This document shows positions 34,643-43,786 of a DNA stretch of 64,000 nucleotides, piece after piece. The translations under genes were made by a program, and so were the position numbers. The DNA lies in NCBI RefSeq assembly GCF_014190875.1, contig NZ_JACHVS010000001.1:1426001-1490000 (forward strand), given 5' to 3'. How positions within the stretch are numbered: position 1 is the first letter of the stretch; every line of letters starts with the position of its first letter. The notes beneath the pieces were generated by a model. It saw nothing but the letters and a program-made list of their open reading frames with translations, ran no database searches and was not told the origin of the DNA. The stretch is from Paeniglutamicibacter cryotolerans. Its GTDB lineage: Bacteria; Actinomycetota; Actinomycetes; Actinomycetales; Micrococcaceae.

Positions 34643-35308
34643 TCAGCCGTGGCGCCGCAGGAACTCCAGCACCGGTCCGGCCAGCAGGGCGCCGTCCTGT
34701 TCGATGCCGCGTCGGGAATAGGCGACCTTGAAGGAGTGGTCCCCGCCCTCGGTCCACACCAGTTCGGCGTTCGGGCCGATGCGTTCCACCACGGGTTCGA
34801 GCTCCCCGGGCAGGGCAAAGGGATCCCGGGTTCCCTGCAGGAAGAGCAAGGGCAATTCCAGGCCGTAGAGATGGGCATCGCGCGGCTTCTGGGGCTTTCC
34901 GGGGGCATGCAGCGGGTAGCCCAGGAAGATGAGCCCGGCGGTTTCCATGCCCTGTTCCACCGCCATCGATGCCATGCGTCCACCGAAGGACTTCCCGGCT
35001 GCCCAGACCGGCGCCCCGCCTGCGCGTTCGGTCGCAGCAGCCAGGGCCGCCCGCCAGGCGGCGATGGCCACCGGCGGCCGGTCGGGGAACTTCTTGCCCG
35101 CGTCGATGTAGGGGAAGTTGAAGCGAAGTGTCGCGACGCCACTGGAGTTCAGCGCTTCGGCGAAACCGCCGATGAAGGGGTGGCCCATGCCCGCCCCTGC
35201 ACCATGGGCGATGACCACCGTGGCCGACGGATGGTCGGGCCCGGAATGGATGGCCGAGGCGGGAGCCCCGTCGACGGCGAGGGTGAATGATTCTGCTGGT
35301 ACTGGCAT
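34643..35308 (-). CDS. Alpha/beta hydrolase, dienelactone-hydrolase/TEX30-like
   Basis: A 221-residue alpha/beta hydrolase of the short TEX30/KANL3-like group. Oxyanion region VVIAHGAGAGMGHP, nucleophile Ser in GKSFGGRMAS, acid Asp in LQGTRDPFAL and catalytic His in GGDHSFKV are in the standard order. The cytoplasmic enzyme probably acts on an ester or thioester; no substrate can be named. The ATG at 35308 gives a normal start (MPVPAESFTLAVDG). It lies 52 bases downstream of the XRE-cupin regulator on the same strand, so the two may be an operon. It is convergent with the second acyl-CoA ligase. Confidence 0.82.
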   Translation of the reverse strand: MPVPAESFTLAVDGAPASAIHSGPDHPSATVVIAHGAGAGMGHPFIGGFAEALNSSGVATLRFNFPYIDAGKKFPDRPPVAIAAWRAALAAATERAGGAPVWAAGKSFGGRMASMAVEQGMETAGLIFLGYPLHAPGKPQKPRDAHLYGLELPLLFLQGTRDPFALPGELEPVVERIGPNAELVWTEGGDHSFKVAYSRRGIEQDGALLAGPVLEFLRRHG

Positions 35309-35360
35309 GGTTCCAAAGTTACCCGGCCGGGGCGCCCGGCGCCGGTGATCGGGGAAGCCG

Positions 35361-35951
35361 TCAGTGCGCGTGCGTGGCCGGGGGTCCATGCAGGTGGGCC
35401 CGTTCCCCGTCGTGGCTCAGGATGGTGAGGATTTCCACCGGGCCGTCGTGGGCGGTGATGGCATGCGGGACCATGGTGGAGAAGTCGGCCGCATCGCCGG
35501 CCTGCACCAGGATGGTGCGCTCGCCGAGCTGCAGCCGGGCGGTTCCGGCCAGGACGGTGAACCAGTCGCGGCCCGGGTGCACTCCCAGCTCTCCGGCTCC
35601 GGCGGGGAGTTCAGAGGTGATCCGCATCTTGGCGACCGTCACCCCGTGGAGCGAGCGTTCGTTGGACAGGATCCAGGTGGTCACTCCCCGGCTGCTGTCG
35701 GGCACCGGCCGGATGACCACATCGCCGTCGTCGGTGGACTCCACGAGCTGGTCGAGCGTGGTGTCCAGCGCCCGGGCCAGGGGAACCAGCTGGTCCAGGG
35801 CAATCCTTCGGTTCCCGGTTTCGATCCGGCTCAGCGTTGAGGGGCTCATATCGCACCGGGCAGCGAGGTTGTCCAGAGACCAGCCCCGGGCCAGCCGCAA
35901 TCCTCGGATGCGTTTGCGGATCACTGTATCCAGATCGAGTTCTTGCGTCAT
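35361..35951 (-). CDS. XRE-family regulator with C-terminal cupin domain
   Basis: A 196-residue protein. The N-terminal helix-turn-helix (IRGLRLARGWSLDNLAARCDMSPSTLSRIETGNRRIALDQLVPLARAL) is followed by a cupin-2 fold (about 110-190: SELPAGAGELGVHPGRDWFTVLAGTARLQLGERTILVQAGDAADFSTMVPHAI). Proteins of this type usually repress a neighbouring gene and sense a small molecule or metal in the cupin pocket. It is divergent, with only 47 bases between, from a His-rich methyltransferase, its most likely target. The C-terminus ends with several His residues (HDGERAHLHGPPATHAH). ATG at 35951; a Met nine codons earlier is less like the family. Confidence 0.86.
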   Translation of the reverse strand: MTQELDLDTVIRKRIRGLRLARGWSLDNLAARCDMSPSTLSRIETGNRRIALDQLVPLARALDTTLDQLVESTDDGDVVIRPVPDSSRGVTTWILSNERSLHGVTVAKMRITSELPAGAGELGVHPGRDWFTVLAGTARLQLGERTILVQAGDAADFSTMVPHAITAHDGPVEILTILSHDGERAHLHGPPATHAH

Positions 35952-35998
35952 AAGCAATAGTGTATGCCCCAAAGGCATTCGAGGAGTAGCTTTGAAAC

Positions 35999-36883
35999 AT
36001 GAGCAAGCACTCCCATCACCAGCACCACAACCGCGACCAACAGGGCGGGCGCCAGCAACACGGGCACCAGCACGACCACCACAACCACCGCGAAGAGGGG
36101 CTCGCGGAAACCCTGGACCTGGATGCCGTGGTCCTCGGCCCCTACCTGGACCAGGTCACCGAATGGGTGGCCGGGGTCGTGAACGCGGAACCGCGCCGGA
36201 TCCTCGACCTCGGTGCGGGAACAGGCACCGGATCCCTGGCCCTGGCCCGGCGCTTCACCGCGGCCGAGGTTCTCGCGGTGGACAGGTCCCAAGCCATGCT
36301 CGAGCGGGTGACGGCCGCGGCGGGTTCCCGGGACCTGGGCGAGCGGGTGCTGCCCGTGCACGCAGACCTGGATGCCGGCTGGCCCGATCTCGACGGGGTG
36401 GACCTGGCCTGGGCTGCCTCCTCGATGCACGAGTTCGCCGACACCGAGCGGGTCATGCGCGATATCCGTGGCGCACTGAACCCCGGGGGCCTGCTGGTGG
36501 TCGTCGAAATGGACACCCTGCCGCGTTTCCTGCCCGATGACATTGGCCTCGGTCGGCCCGGCTTGGAGGCGCGCTGCCACGACGCGTTGTCGGCGGCGGG
36601 CTGGAACCACCAGCAGGACTGGCGCGCAGCGCTTGAACGGTCAGGGTTCGACATCGCCGCACAGCGTACCTTCGCCATCGAGGTCCGGACCTCGACGCCG
36701 GATGCGGCACTATATGCCGGCGGGTTCCTGGGCCGCATCCGCGCTGCCCTCCACGAAACGCTGGAGCCCGACGATCTCGCCGCACTCGACGCGCTGCTCG
36801 GTGATGGTCCGGAGGCCCTGGGGAACCGCCGGGACCTGCTGGTGCGCGGCAGTCGGACGGCGTGGGCGGCGCGTCGCCCATAG
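35999..36883 (+). CDS. SAM-dependent methyltransferase with His-rich N-terminus
   Basis: A 294-residue class I methyltransferase. The first 31 residues contain eleven His (MSKHSHHQHHN ... HGHQHDHHNH), then the Rossmann fold follows: motif I ILDLGAGTGTGSLALARRF, acidic VLAVDRSQAML, motif II region DLAWAASSMHEFAD, and post-motif GLLVVVEMDTLPRF. Cytoplasmic. The substrate is unknown. The poly-His tail suggests metal binding, so a metal-regulated enzyme or metal(loid) methylation is a possibility, but a small organic substrate is equally open. The ATG at 35999 has GAGGAG about twelve bases upstream. It is divergent from the XRE-cupin regulator, whose own C-terminus is also His-rich. Confidence 0.82.
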   Translation: MSKHSHHQHHNRDQQGGRQQHGHQHDHHNHREEGLAETLDLDAVVLGPYLDQVTEWVAGVVNAEPRRILDLGAGTGTGSLALARRFTAAEVLAVDRSQAMLERVTAAAGSRDLGERVLPVHADLDAGWPDLDGVDLAWAASSMHEFADTERVMRDIRGALNPGGLLVVVEMDTLPRFLPDDIGLGRPGLEARCHDALSAAGWNHQQDWRAALERSGFDIAAQRTFAIEVRTSTPDAALYAGGFLGRIRAALHETLEPDDLAALDALLGDGPEALGNRRDLLVRGSRTAWAARRP

Positions 36884-37112
36884 GGCCAGTACCTCGGGCG
36901 GAGGGACGCCGGGCGGGGACCTTGCCGGATCCGCGGTAACGGTAGGAGGGACAAGTCTTTACAGTCCATCGGCGCCGGCATGGCCATGTCAGGAATGGTG
37001 CCGGATTCGCGGAGTTGTGCCTGGCGTTGCCACGAACAACAGGTTCACTGCCACGACCCGGTCGGGAAATCGCCAGCATGCTCAAGGGACCAGCGGGTCG
37101 ACCGTCGGGTGC

Positions 37113-39515
37113 TTAGGTCTTCGGCACCGTGAAACCCAGATCTGTATAGCCCGTGCGGCGCTTGGACCACGAGGATGCCAGCACCGGAGTTTGAACGTCG
37201 TGATAGTCGTGCACGACCGCGCTTTCCTTGCCCGGGTGGGACCGTGTCACCCGGCCTACATATTGGACTAGGCGGCCCTTGAAGGAAATTGGCGCGGCAA
37301 GGAAAAGCGTATCCAGCGCCGGTGCGTCGAATCCCTCACCGATCAGCGAGCCGGTGCCCAGTACGACGATGGCATCCCCTGGTGCGGCCGCGTTGATGGC
37401 TGCGACTGCGGCCGTACGCTCGGATCCCTTCAGCGAACCGGTCAGTAGGATCGGTTCGATGCCGCGGGCCGCCAGATCGAGAGCGAGCAAGTCCAAATGC
37501 CGTTTCCAGGTGGAAAGGACCAGTGACTTGGCGCCCGCAGCGTGGGCCAGGAGAACGTCGTCGATGATTTGTTTGCGGCGCTCGGCATCATCGATCAGGT
37601 CGCGGTAGATCCGGTGCAGCCCGCCGGGTTCGGATGGATCGGCGTCCCCGGTGTAGCGGAATGTGGTTTCGTGGAGGATGAGTTCGAGCTCCGGGGCCGT
37701 GGCGCCATGCTCATCCTCCGGAAGTTGACCCGCCACGGGACCGGTGTATTCATGGGTCGCCGTACCCAACTGGTGGTAGATCAGCTCCTCCAACCCGTCG
37801 CGGCGGTAGGGCGTGGCAGTGAGCCCCAGCCAGTAGGTGGCCGGGATGGCGTTCAAGACGTGGGTGAATGCGGCGGCCGGGATGTGATGGCACTCGTCGA
37901 CGATGATCTGGCCGTAGCCGGCGCAGAGCTCGGCGACGTCCTTGCGCCGGGCGAGCGTGGGTAGCAAAGCCACGTCGATGACGCCGCGCAGCTTGGCCCT
38001 GCCGCCGCCCAGTTGTCCGGCCTTGCGGCCCAGCAGTAACAGGATCTGCGCCCGCCATTGATCGGCTAGGGCCTTGCGGTCCACCAGGATCAGCGTGCTT
38101 GTTTTCCGCGCCGCCGCAACAGCGAGTGCCATCACCGTCTTGCCCGAGCCCGGTGCAGCAACGAGCAGCGAGCTGTCCCGGGCCAGGGCGTGCTCGACAG
38201 CCTCGCGTTGGCCTCCGCGCAGGGTGCCGGTGAATTCGAGTTCCTGTGGTGTGCCGTGGTGGCGCTGGTCCTTGATGTGCAACGTGCTCCCGGCACTTTC
38301 GATGAGCTGTTTGAGCATCGGCAGGACACCGCGGGGCAGCACCAAATCGCCCTCGAGTGTTTCGTCGTAGCTGGTGAGGAAGCGTGGGGTGTCCCAAGTG
38401 GAGCGGCCCTGGCGTTGCTTTTCGTAGAACATCGGGTTGGGCAGCGAGGACGCATGCTTGAGCGCACTGGCCATGGCAGGGCCCAGGTCGGTGGCCCGCA
38501 CCGTGATGCGCGCGGCCAGCGTCGCGTGGATCAATGCGGCGGGCAGCGGGACGATCTTGGTGGCCGTGGGCTGGCGGTACCGGGTTTTGCGCCCGGTGGC
38601 CGGGGTGGGCAGCTGTCGGATCAGGCGGTCGAGTTCCGCGGGGCTGAGCCGATCCAGCAGGGAAAGATAGGCCCACTGGTCCGGATGCGGTTCCAGGGTG
38701 GCGGTGTCCAGGAACAGGGTGGCGCCGCTTTGGCGACGTTTCCCCTGCAGTGGTGCGGCGATCAAGTTGCCCAGGCCCTTGCCCGAATGCTGGTCCTGGG
38801 AGGGGAAGAGCCGGTCATATGAAGCCAGCGACATGGAACCACGGATGTTCATGGCCTCCGTGAGCAGCCCGCTGGCGAGTTTGCGGGCCAGTACGGCCGG
38901 AACCTCCCGGGCGAAGAAGATCCAGACATGGGCGCCACGTCCCGATTGGGAGATTTCCAGCGCCGCCGGGATTCCCAGGTGGCGGGCTGCCTTCGTATAG
39001 GCAAGCGCATCGAGCAACGCCGGTGGCCCGTCGAAGTCGGCTGCAATGAAATGACAGCCATCGGATGTGCTCAGCGGGTAGAGTCCGAGGTGCTCCGAGC
39101 CCATCAGGTGGGCCTCGATGGCCGCCGGAGTCAGCGGCAGGTAGTTTGCCGTTTCACGGTCCATCCATTTGCGCCAGCCTCCTGGCACTGCAGGAACCCA
39201 GCCGGCAGTGCCAGCCCGGCGGTTTTCCCAGCGCAGGGCGTATATGTCGTCCCTGCCCCGGAAGAGCGAATGGAAGAAGGCGACCTTCGCCGCGGGTGTC
39301 GATGCGGCGGTGACCGGGCCGGTGTCGTGCAGTGCGAGGGCGGGCTGGGCATCGCGGGCCGCACGGGCCTCCTGGCCGCTGATCTGCAGAAGCCGGCGCA
39401 AGCGGGCATTTTCAGCGCGAAGATCGGCCAGCTCCCGGTCTGGAAGCAGGCGCTCATCACCCAGTGGCAGTTCCGGCTGCGTGGGAGAGGCCTCTGGCTT
39501 GGTCACAAAACCCAT
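37113..39515 (-). CDS. Primase-helicase of the TOTE type (AEP primase plus SF2 helicase)
   Basis: An 800-residue protein with two enzymatic parts. Residues about 95-290 look like an archaeo-eukaryotic primase domain of the TOTE class: FIAADFDGPPALLD supplies the catalytic DxD-type acids, and ISQSGRGAHVWIFF the sGxGxH motif. Residues about 420-790 are a superfamily 2 helicase: Walker A APGSGKT, DECH box, LGLTATPYRRDG, motif V/VI with GTGSLIGEGFDAP and QYVGRVTRSHPG. A short coiled segment (DLRAENARLRRLL) precedes the primase. No nuclease domain is visible at the C-terminus (ending GYTDLGFTVPKT). TOTE proteins are proposed to act against invading DNA or in repair. It appears alone; neighbours are unrelated. 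ATG 39515 chosen; a Met 21 codons earlier exists. Confidence 0.8.
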   Translation of the reverse strand: MGFVTKPEASPTQPELPLGDERLLPDRELADLRAENARLRRLLQISGQEARAARDAQPALALHDTGPVTAASTPAAKVAFFHSLFRGRDDIYALRWENRRAGTAGWVPAVPGGWRKWMDRETANYLPLTPAAIEAHLMGSEHLGLYPLSTSDGCHFIAADFDGPPALLDALAYTKAARHLGIPAALEISQSGRGAHVWIFFAREVPAVLARKLASGLLTEAMNIRGSMSLASYDRLFPSQDQHSGKGLGNLIAAPLQGKRRQSGATLFLDTATLEPHPDQWAYLSLLDRLSPAELDRLIRQLPTPATGRKTRYRQPTATKIVPLPAALIHATLAARITVRATDLGPAMASALKHASSLPNPMFYEKQRQGRSTWDTPRFLTSYDETLEGDLVLPRGVLPMLKQLIESAGSTLHIKDQRHHGTPQELEFTGTLRGGQREAVEHALARDSSLLVAAPGSGKTVMALAVAAARKTSTLILVDRKALADQWRAQILLLLGRKAGQLGGGRAKLRGVIDVALLPTLARRKDVAELCAGYGQIIVDECHHIPAAAFTHVLNAIPATYWLGLTATPYRRDGLEELIYHQLGTATHEYTGPVAGQLPEDEHGATAPELELILHETTFRYTGDADPSEPGGLHRIYRDLIDDAERRKQIIDDVLLAHAAGAKSLVLSTWKRHLDLLALDLAARGIEPILLTGSLKGSERTAAVAAINAAAPGDAIVVLGTGSLIGEGFDAPALDTLFLAAPISFKGRLVQYVGRVTRSHPGKESAVVHDYHDVQTPVLASSWSKRRTGYTDLGFTVPKT

Positions 39516-39576
39516 TGTGCATGAGAGTTCCGTCAAAGTGCCGTAAATCGGGCGAGTCAGCATGTGGATGCAAAGC

Positions 39577-39616
39577 AAGGAACCCCCGTCGCTCTTTCGA
39601 GCAACGGGGATTCCTT
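39577..39616 (-). terminator. Hairpin terminator after the cold-shock gene
   Basis: Arms at 39577-39594 and 39599-39616 (about 18 bp with two mismatches, core CCCCGT/ACGGGG) around a four-base loop, 55 bases after the cold-shock gene stop and before the primase-helicase start. Read on the minus strand it is followed by TTGCTTTGC. Confidence 0.8.
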
Positions 39617-39671
39617 GTAATTCTTAGTGCCGCTTAACCGACTCGTGGGTCAGAGAAGCGGAGCGCTCTAT

Positions 39672-39875
39672 TTAGAGCGGGCGAATGTTCTCTGCCTGGG
39701 GACCCTTGGGACCCTGAGCGGTGTCGAATTCAACCTTCTGGTTCTCGTCCAGCGAGCGGTAACCGCTGCTAGCGATGGCGGAGAAGTGTGCGAACACGTC
39801 TGCCGATCCATCGTCGGGCTCGATGAATCCGAAGCCCTTTTCAGCGTTGAACCATTTGACAGTGCCTGTAGCCAA
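39672..39875 (-). CDS. cspA: CspA-family cold-shock protein
   Basis: A 67-residue single cold-shock domain. RNP1 KGFGFIEP and RNP2-like VFAHFSAI motifs, the [14 protein letters not shown] opening and the ENIRPL end are all present, the normal length for the family. It binds single-stranded RNA/DNA as an RNA chaperone. The start is a TTG at 39875 ([10 protein letters not shown]) because AAAGG lies eight bases before it and the reading further upstream does not resemble the family. The 5' region is A/T-richer than its surroundings, as often with cold-shock leaders. A strong hairpin follows the gene. Confidence 0.95.
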   Translation of the reverse strand: MATGTVKWFNAEKGFGFIEPDDGSADVFAHFSAIASSGYRSLDENQKVEFDTAQGPKGPQAENIRPL

Positions 39876-40330
39876 GATAAATACCTTTTCCTCTTGTTGC
39901 GCAAAAAAACCGGGTGGCCGCGCAACCAGAACCAACCCGCTATAGACAATACGGGTATATCGGAGATCGCGCCATAGCTAGGGCGATCTAATTTCAAAAT
40001 TCTTTCGTGAAAGTGACGGAAACGTCCCGCCTGAACTGAAGCCAGGCTCCGGACCCGGGTGTTCGAAGCGGCCAAAAATGAGCATATGCCCGCTTTTGGG
40101 GTTGTTTTTCAGGTCCTTGGAATCCTAAAACGAGCATCATTTTGGTATTTGGGGTGACGGGGATGATCTGTTGAATAAGTCCAAGGTCACAGTCCATTTT
40201 CGAGGAAATGGAGGTCGGCGGGGGCATGGGACCAGCTGACCTCCTGCCTGTGAAGTGGGGCCGGTAAGCAGATTGATGGGTCGAAGCGGCGTAAAGTTGC
40301 CCGTACTTCCCCAGGAATCGAGGCGCCCCC
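39876..40330. other. Divergent spacer upstream of cspA and the GH3 gene
   Basis: Spacer with no recognised gene. The part nearest cspA (39880-40020) is relatively A/T-rich (TATAGACAATACGGGTATATCGG; CTAATTTCAAAATTC), consistent with the cspA promoter and a long cold-responsive leader. Upstream of the GH3 gene GAGG lies seven bases before its ATG. Short open frames here lack support. Confidence 0.4.
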
Positions 40331-41548
40331 ATGGGTGGTTTTCCAGAAATTTCTTCGAACCGGATTGTCGGTTTGGCCTTGGCGGGGGTCTTGGCTGTCG
40401 TGCTGGTCGGCGGAACATCCCAACAGGGACTCCCGCAAGCCGAAGCAACAGTCGTGGCGGAAACGGGAGGGGGGATGGCTGGACCGGCGACATCGGTGGC
40501 AGGTCCCGCCGTTGCTACTCCAGCGCAAACGCTGGCCAAGCTGACCCTGGATCAACGGGTCGGGCAGATTCTGATGGTGGGAGTTCCGGCCACCGGCGCC
40601 AGCGCATTGGATCTTTACTACCTGACCCACTACAAGATCGGGAACGTCTTCCTGAAGGGTCGCAACTATGCCGGAACTGCCTCGGCGAAGTCCGTCGTCG
40701 CGAAAATCAACGCGACAGTCAGCTCAACCACCACTGGATCCCAAAAACGCTTCATCGCCACCGATCAAGAGGGCGGCTACGTCCAGGTTCTGCAGGGTCC
40801 GGGATTCTCCGACATGCCCACGGCGCTCGGGCAAGGGGCCTGGCGGACGTCGACCATCCGAACCAATGCCACGAAGTGGGCCAAGCAGCTGAAGTCAGTG
40901 GGCGTCAACGTCAACCTGGCCCCCGTTGCCGATACGGTTCCCTCCGCGGCGTTCGCCCCCTATAACTCGCCCATTGGTTACTGGCACCGTGAGTTCGGCT
41001 TTAATTCAACGCAGGTCGGAAACGATGTGGTGGCCTTCGCCCAGGGGATGAAGGCGGGCGGGGTTGCGCCCACCGCCAAGCACTTCCCGGGGCTGGGGCG
41101 CGTCACCCGAAATACCGACACCTCGGTGAACGTCACCGATGCGGTCACCACCAGGCAAAGCGCCTATATCAGGCCCTTTGCCAAGGCCGTTGATGCGGGT
41201 ACGAGGTGGGTCATGGTTTCCAATGCAAAATACTCGCGGATCGACGCGAAGAACATCGGCCCGTTCTCCCCGACGATCATGAAGACCATGTTGCGGGGGG
41301 ATCTGGGCTTCACCGGGATCGTCATTTCCGATGACATGTGTTCGGCGAAGCAACTCTCGCCATGGACCTATGCCACCCGGGCCAGGAACTTCTTCAATGC
41401 GGGCGGAACCATGATGCTGTGCGTCAATGCATCGGCCATTCCCGTCATTCAGAAGTCGCTGGTTGCCGAGGCCAAGAGCAGCCCCGCCTTCCGGGCCAAG
41501 ATCAACGCTGCGGCACTGAAGGTATTGGAAACCCGTGCCGGACATTAG
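40331..41548 (+). CDS. Glycoside hydrolase family 3, NagZ-like beta-N-acetylhexosaminidase
   Basis: A 405-residue exported or membrane-anchored glycosidase. Residues about 11-30 (IVGLALAGVLAVVLVGG) form a signal sequence or anchor without a lipobox. The GH3 catalytic domain follows: LDQRVGQILMVGVP, ATDQEGGYVQ, VNVNLAPVADT, KHFPGLGR near 250 (the His of the NagZ acid/base dyad) and IVISDDM near 333 (nucleophile Asp). NagZ-type enzymes release N-acetylglucosamine from peptidoglycan fragments or chitin oligomers. The size fits single-domain NagZ rather than the two-domain glucosidases. Flanks are unrelated; the next gene is 440 bases away. Confidence 0.88.
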   Translation: MGGFPEISSNRIVGLALAGVLAVVLVGGTSQQGLPQAEATVVAETGGGMAGPATSVAGPAVATPAQTLAKLTLDQRVGQILMVGVPATGASALDLYYLTHYKIGNVFLKGRNYAGTASAKSVVAKINATVSSTTTGSQKRFIATDQEGGYVQVLQGPGFSDMPTALGQGAWRTSTIRTNATKWAKQLKSVGVNVNLAPVADTVPSAAFAPYNSPIGYWHREFGFNSTQVGNDVVAFAQGMKAGGVAPTAKHFPGLGRVTRNTDTSVNVTDAVTTRQSAYIRPFAKAVDAGTRWVMVSNAKYSRIDAKNIGPFSPTIMKTMLRGDLGFTGIVISDDMCSAKQLSPWTYATRARNFFNAGGTMMLCVNASAIPVIQKSLVAEAKSSPAFRAKINAAALKVLETRAGH

Positions 41549-41988
41549 CTGTCGCCGTCCCCCGGGTGTACCTGCAGCGCGGCGGGACCCTGCTCGAGAC
41601 GCCACGTGATCAGAAAAGCAGAGTGTCGCGTTGCAATCCGGATCCAAACCCCCGTGGAGTCACTGCGACGATGGCCGCGGAGCGCCATCACGTCGAGCGT
41701 TCGCCACTTGCCCGGGGCCCCCGGCGGCGAGTCGGTAGCTGCGGTCAAGGGCCAACCACCAGACCGTTCATCTTCCAGCGGTCCAAGGGAGCACTCGCAT
41801 GTGCCGCGGCTCCCATATCACGTCCGGGGCCTCGACGGTGATAAAGTCAGCTGAGATAGTTTTTCCTTTCCGCCACATGGCTGTGCCCGCCATCGCCGGT
41901 GCCGAAGGTCGAGAAACCCTCAAGATTTTTGAAGTCGCGGCCTCCCGTCGCGCACAGCATCCGCCGGATAGTACGAACGGAAATATTA
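41549..41988. other. Intergenic region upstream of RNase J
   Basis: A 440-base spacer with no recognised gene. An A/T-richer patch at about 41840-41870 (GATAAAGTCAGC, GATAGTTTTTCC) may hold the rnj promoter. No dapA gene precedes rnj, unlike the common actinobacterial arrangement. Confidence 0.4.
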
Positions 41989-43671
41989 ATGAAGCGTCAG
42001 ACCAAGCACAACAGCACCGAACCGCCGGCCCTCGCCAAGGGCGCCATGCGCATCATCGCATTGGGTGGCCTGGGAGAAATCGGCCGCAACATGACGGTCT
42101 TCGAAATCGCAGGCAAACTGCTGATCGTCGACTGTGGCGTCCTCTTCCCCGAAGAAGAACACCCGGGCGTCGACCTGATCCTGCCCGATTTTTCCTACCT
42201 GCGTGACCGCCTGGACGACATTGTCGGCTTGGTGCTCACCCACGGCCACGAGGACCACATCGGTGGCATTCCGTACCTGCTCAAGGAACGCCAGGACATC
42301 CCGGTGATCTCGGCGAAGCTGACCTTGGCCTTCATCAAGACCAAGCTGCAGGAACACCGCATCACCGCCAAGACCGTCCAGGTCAAGGAGGGCGAGCGAA
42401 AGAAGTTCGGCCCGTTCGACCTGGAATTCCTTGCAGTAAACCACTCCATCCCGGACGGCTTGGCAGTTGCCATCCGCACCGAGGCCGGCCTGGTGCTGGC
42501 AACCGGCGACTTCAAGATGGACCAGTTCCCGCTGGACAAGCGCATCACCGACCTGGCTGGCTTCGCCCGCCTCGGTGAAGAGGGCGTTGACCTGTTCCTG
42601 CCTGACTCCACCAACGCCGAGGTCCCGGGCTTCCTGGCGGCCGAGGCCGATCTGATTCCGGCCATCGATGCGGTCATGCGCACCGCGCCGCGCCGCGTAA
42701 TCGTCTCCAGCTTCGCCAGCCACGTGCACCGCATCCAGCAGGTCATCGACTCGGCCCACCAGTACGGCCGCAAGGTCGCCTTCGTCGGCCGTTCGATGGT
42801 CCGCAACATGACCACCGCCCGCGAACTGGGTTACCTGAAGATCCCGCGCGGCGTCCTGATCGACTTCAAGGAAATCGAGAAGCTGCCCGCAAACAAGGCA
42901 GTCATCATCTGCACTGGTTCCCAAGGTGAGCCGATGGCGGCGCTGGCCCGCATGGCCAACCAGAACCACGTCATCGACCTGACCGAGGGCGATACCGTCC
43001 TCTTGGCCAGCTCGCTGGTCCCGGGCAACGAGACCTCGATCTACCGCCTGATCAACGACCTGACCAAGCTTGGCGCGAACGTCGTACACAAGGGCAACGC
43101 CAAGGTGCACGTCTCGGGCCACGCCTCGGCCGGCGAGCTCGTCTACTGCTACAACCTGGTCCGTCCGAAGAACGTCATGCCCGTTCACGGCGAGTACCGC
43201 CACCTGAAGGCCAATGCCGAACTGGCGATCCGCACCGGTGTCGACCCGAAGAAGACGTTCATCATCGAAGACGGTACCGCCATCGACTTGAAGGACGGCG
43301 TTGCCCGCGTCGTCGGCCAGGTTCCGGCCGCCTACGTCTACGTCGAGAACATGGTCGCCGGCGCAGCAACCGAAGAGGCGCTGCAGGACCGCATCCGACT
43401 GGCCGAGGACGGGGCGGTGACGGTGCTGCTGATCGTCAACCCGGACACCGGCAAGCTGGAAGAGGATCCGGAGTTCTTCACCGTTGGCTTCAGCTTCAAC
43501 GACAAGGACGCCGAGAAGGCAACCGGTGTCGTCGAAAAGGCACTGGCTGGCCTGCGCCGCGAAAAGACCGGGCCGGATGCCGAGCGCATCATCGGCGAGT
43601 CGCTGCTGCGCTGGTCCGACCGCGCACTGCGCCGCAAGCCGGTCTACACGGTCATCACCGTCGACGCCTAA
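41989..43671 (+). CDS. rnj: Ribonuclease J
   Basis: A 560-residue metallo-beta-lactamase/beta-CASP ribonuclease, the standard length. Zinc motif HGHEDHIGG starts at His85; ALGGLGEIGRNMTVFE opens the domain; VDCGVLFPEEEHPGVDLILPDF, the NHSIPDGLAVAI (motif 3 His), TGDFKMD (motif 4 Asp), SSFASHVHRIQQ and PVHGEYRHL (beta-CASP and closing His) follow. It has both endonuclease and 5'-3' exonuclease activity in RNA maturation and decay. The ATG at 41989 gives MKRQTKHNSTEPP, a typical basic tail. Codon use is more strongly biased than in its neighbours, as expected for a highly expressed housekeeping gene. A strong bidirectional hairpin follows. Confidence 0.96.
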   Translation: MKRQTKHNSTEPPALAKGAMRIIALGGLGEIGRNMTVFEIAGKLLIVDCGVLFPEEEHPGVDLILPDFSYLRDRLDDIVGLVLTHGHEDHIGGIPYLLKERQDIPVISAKLTLAFIKTKLQEHRITAKTVQVKEGERKKFGPFDLEFLAVNHSIPDGLAVAIRTEAGLVLATGDFKMDQFPLDKRITDLAGFARLGEEGVDLFLPDSTNAEVPGFLAAEADLIPAIDAVMRTAPRRVIVSSFASHVHRIQQVIDSAHQYGRKVAFVGRSMVRNMTTARELGYLKIPRGVLIDFKEIEKLPANKAVIICTGSQGEPMAALARMANQNHVIDLTEGDTVLLASSLVPGNETSIYRLINDLTKLGANVVHKGNAKVHVSGHASAGELVYCYNLVRPKNVMPVHGEYRHLKANAELAIRTGVDPKKTFIIEDGTAIDLKDGVARVVGQVPAAYVYVENMVAGAATEEALQDRIRLAEDGAVTVLLIVNPDTGKLEEDPEFFTVGFSFNDKDAEKATGVVEKALAGLRREKTGPDAERIIGESLLRWSDRALRRKPVYTVITVDA

Positions 43672-43686
43672 ATCCTCTCGACACCT

Positions 43687-43722
43687 CCAGAGGCCCCGCA
43701 CCCATGGTTGCGGGGCCTCTGG
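43687..43722. terminator. Bidirectional hairpin terminator
   Basis: Perfect 14-bp arms CCAGAGGCCCCGCA (43687-43700) and its complement (43709-43722) with an eight-base loop, 15 bases after rnj and 64 bases before the 3' end of the convergent UbiB-family gene. It probably serves both transcripts. Confidence 0.85.
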
Positions 43723-43786
43723 CCTATCCGGGACCGGTTGGTGCGCTGCTGCCCAAAGGCCGGAGGCCCCGGCCCGAAGACAGCCC

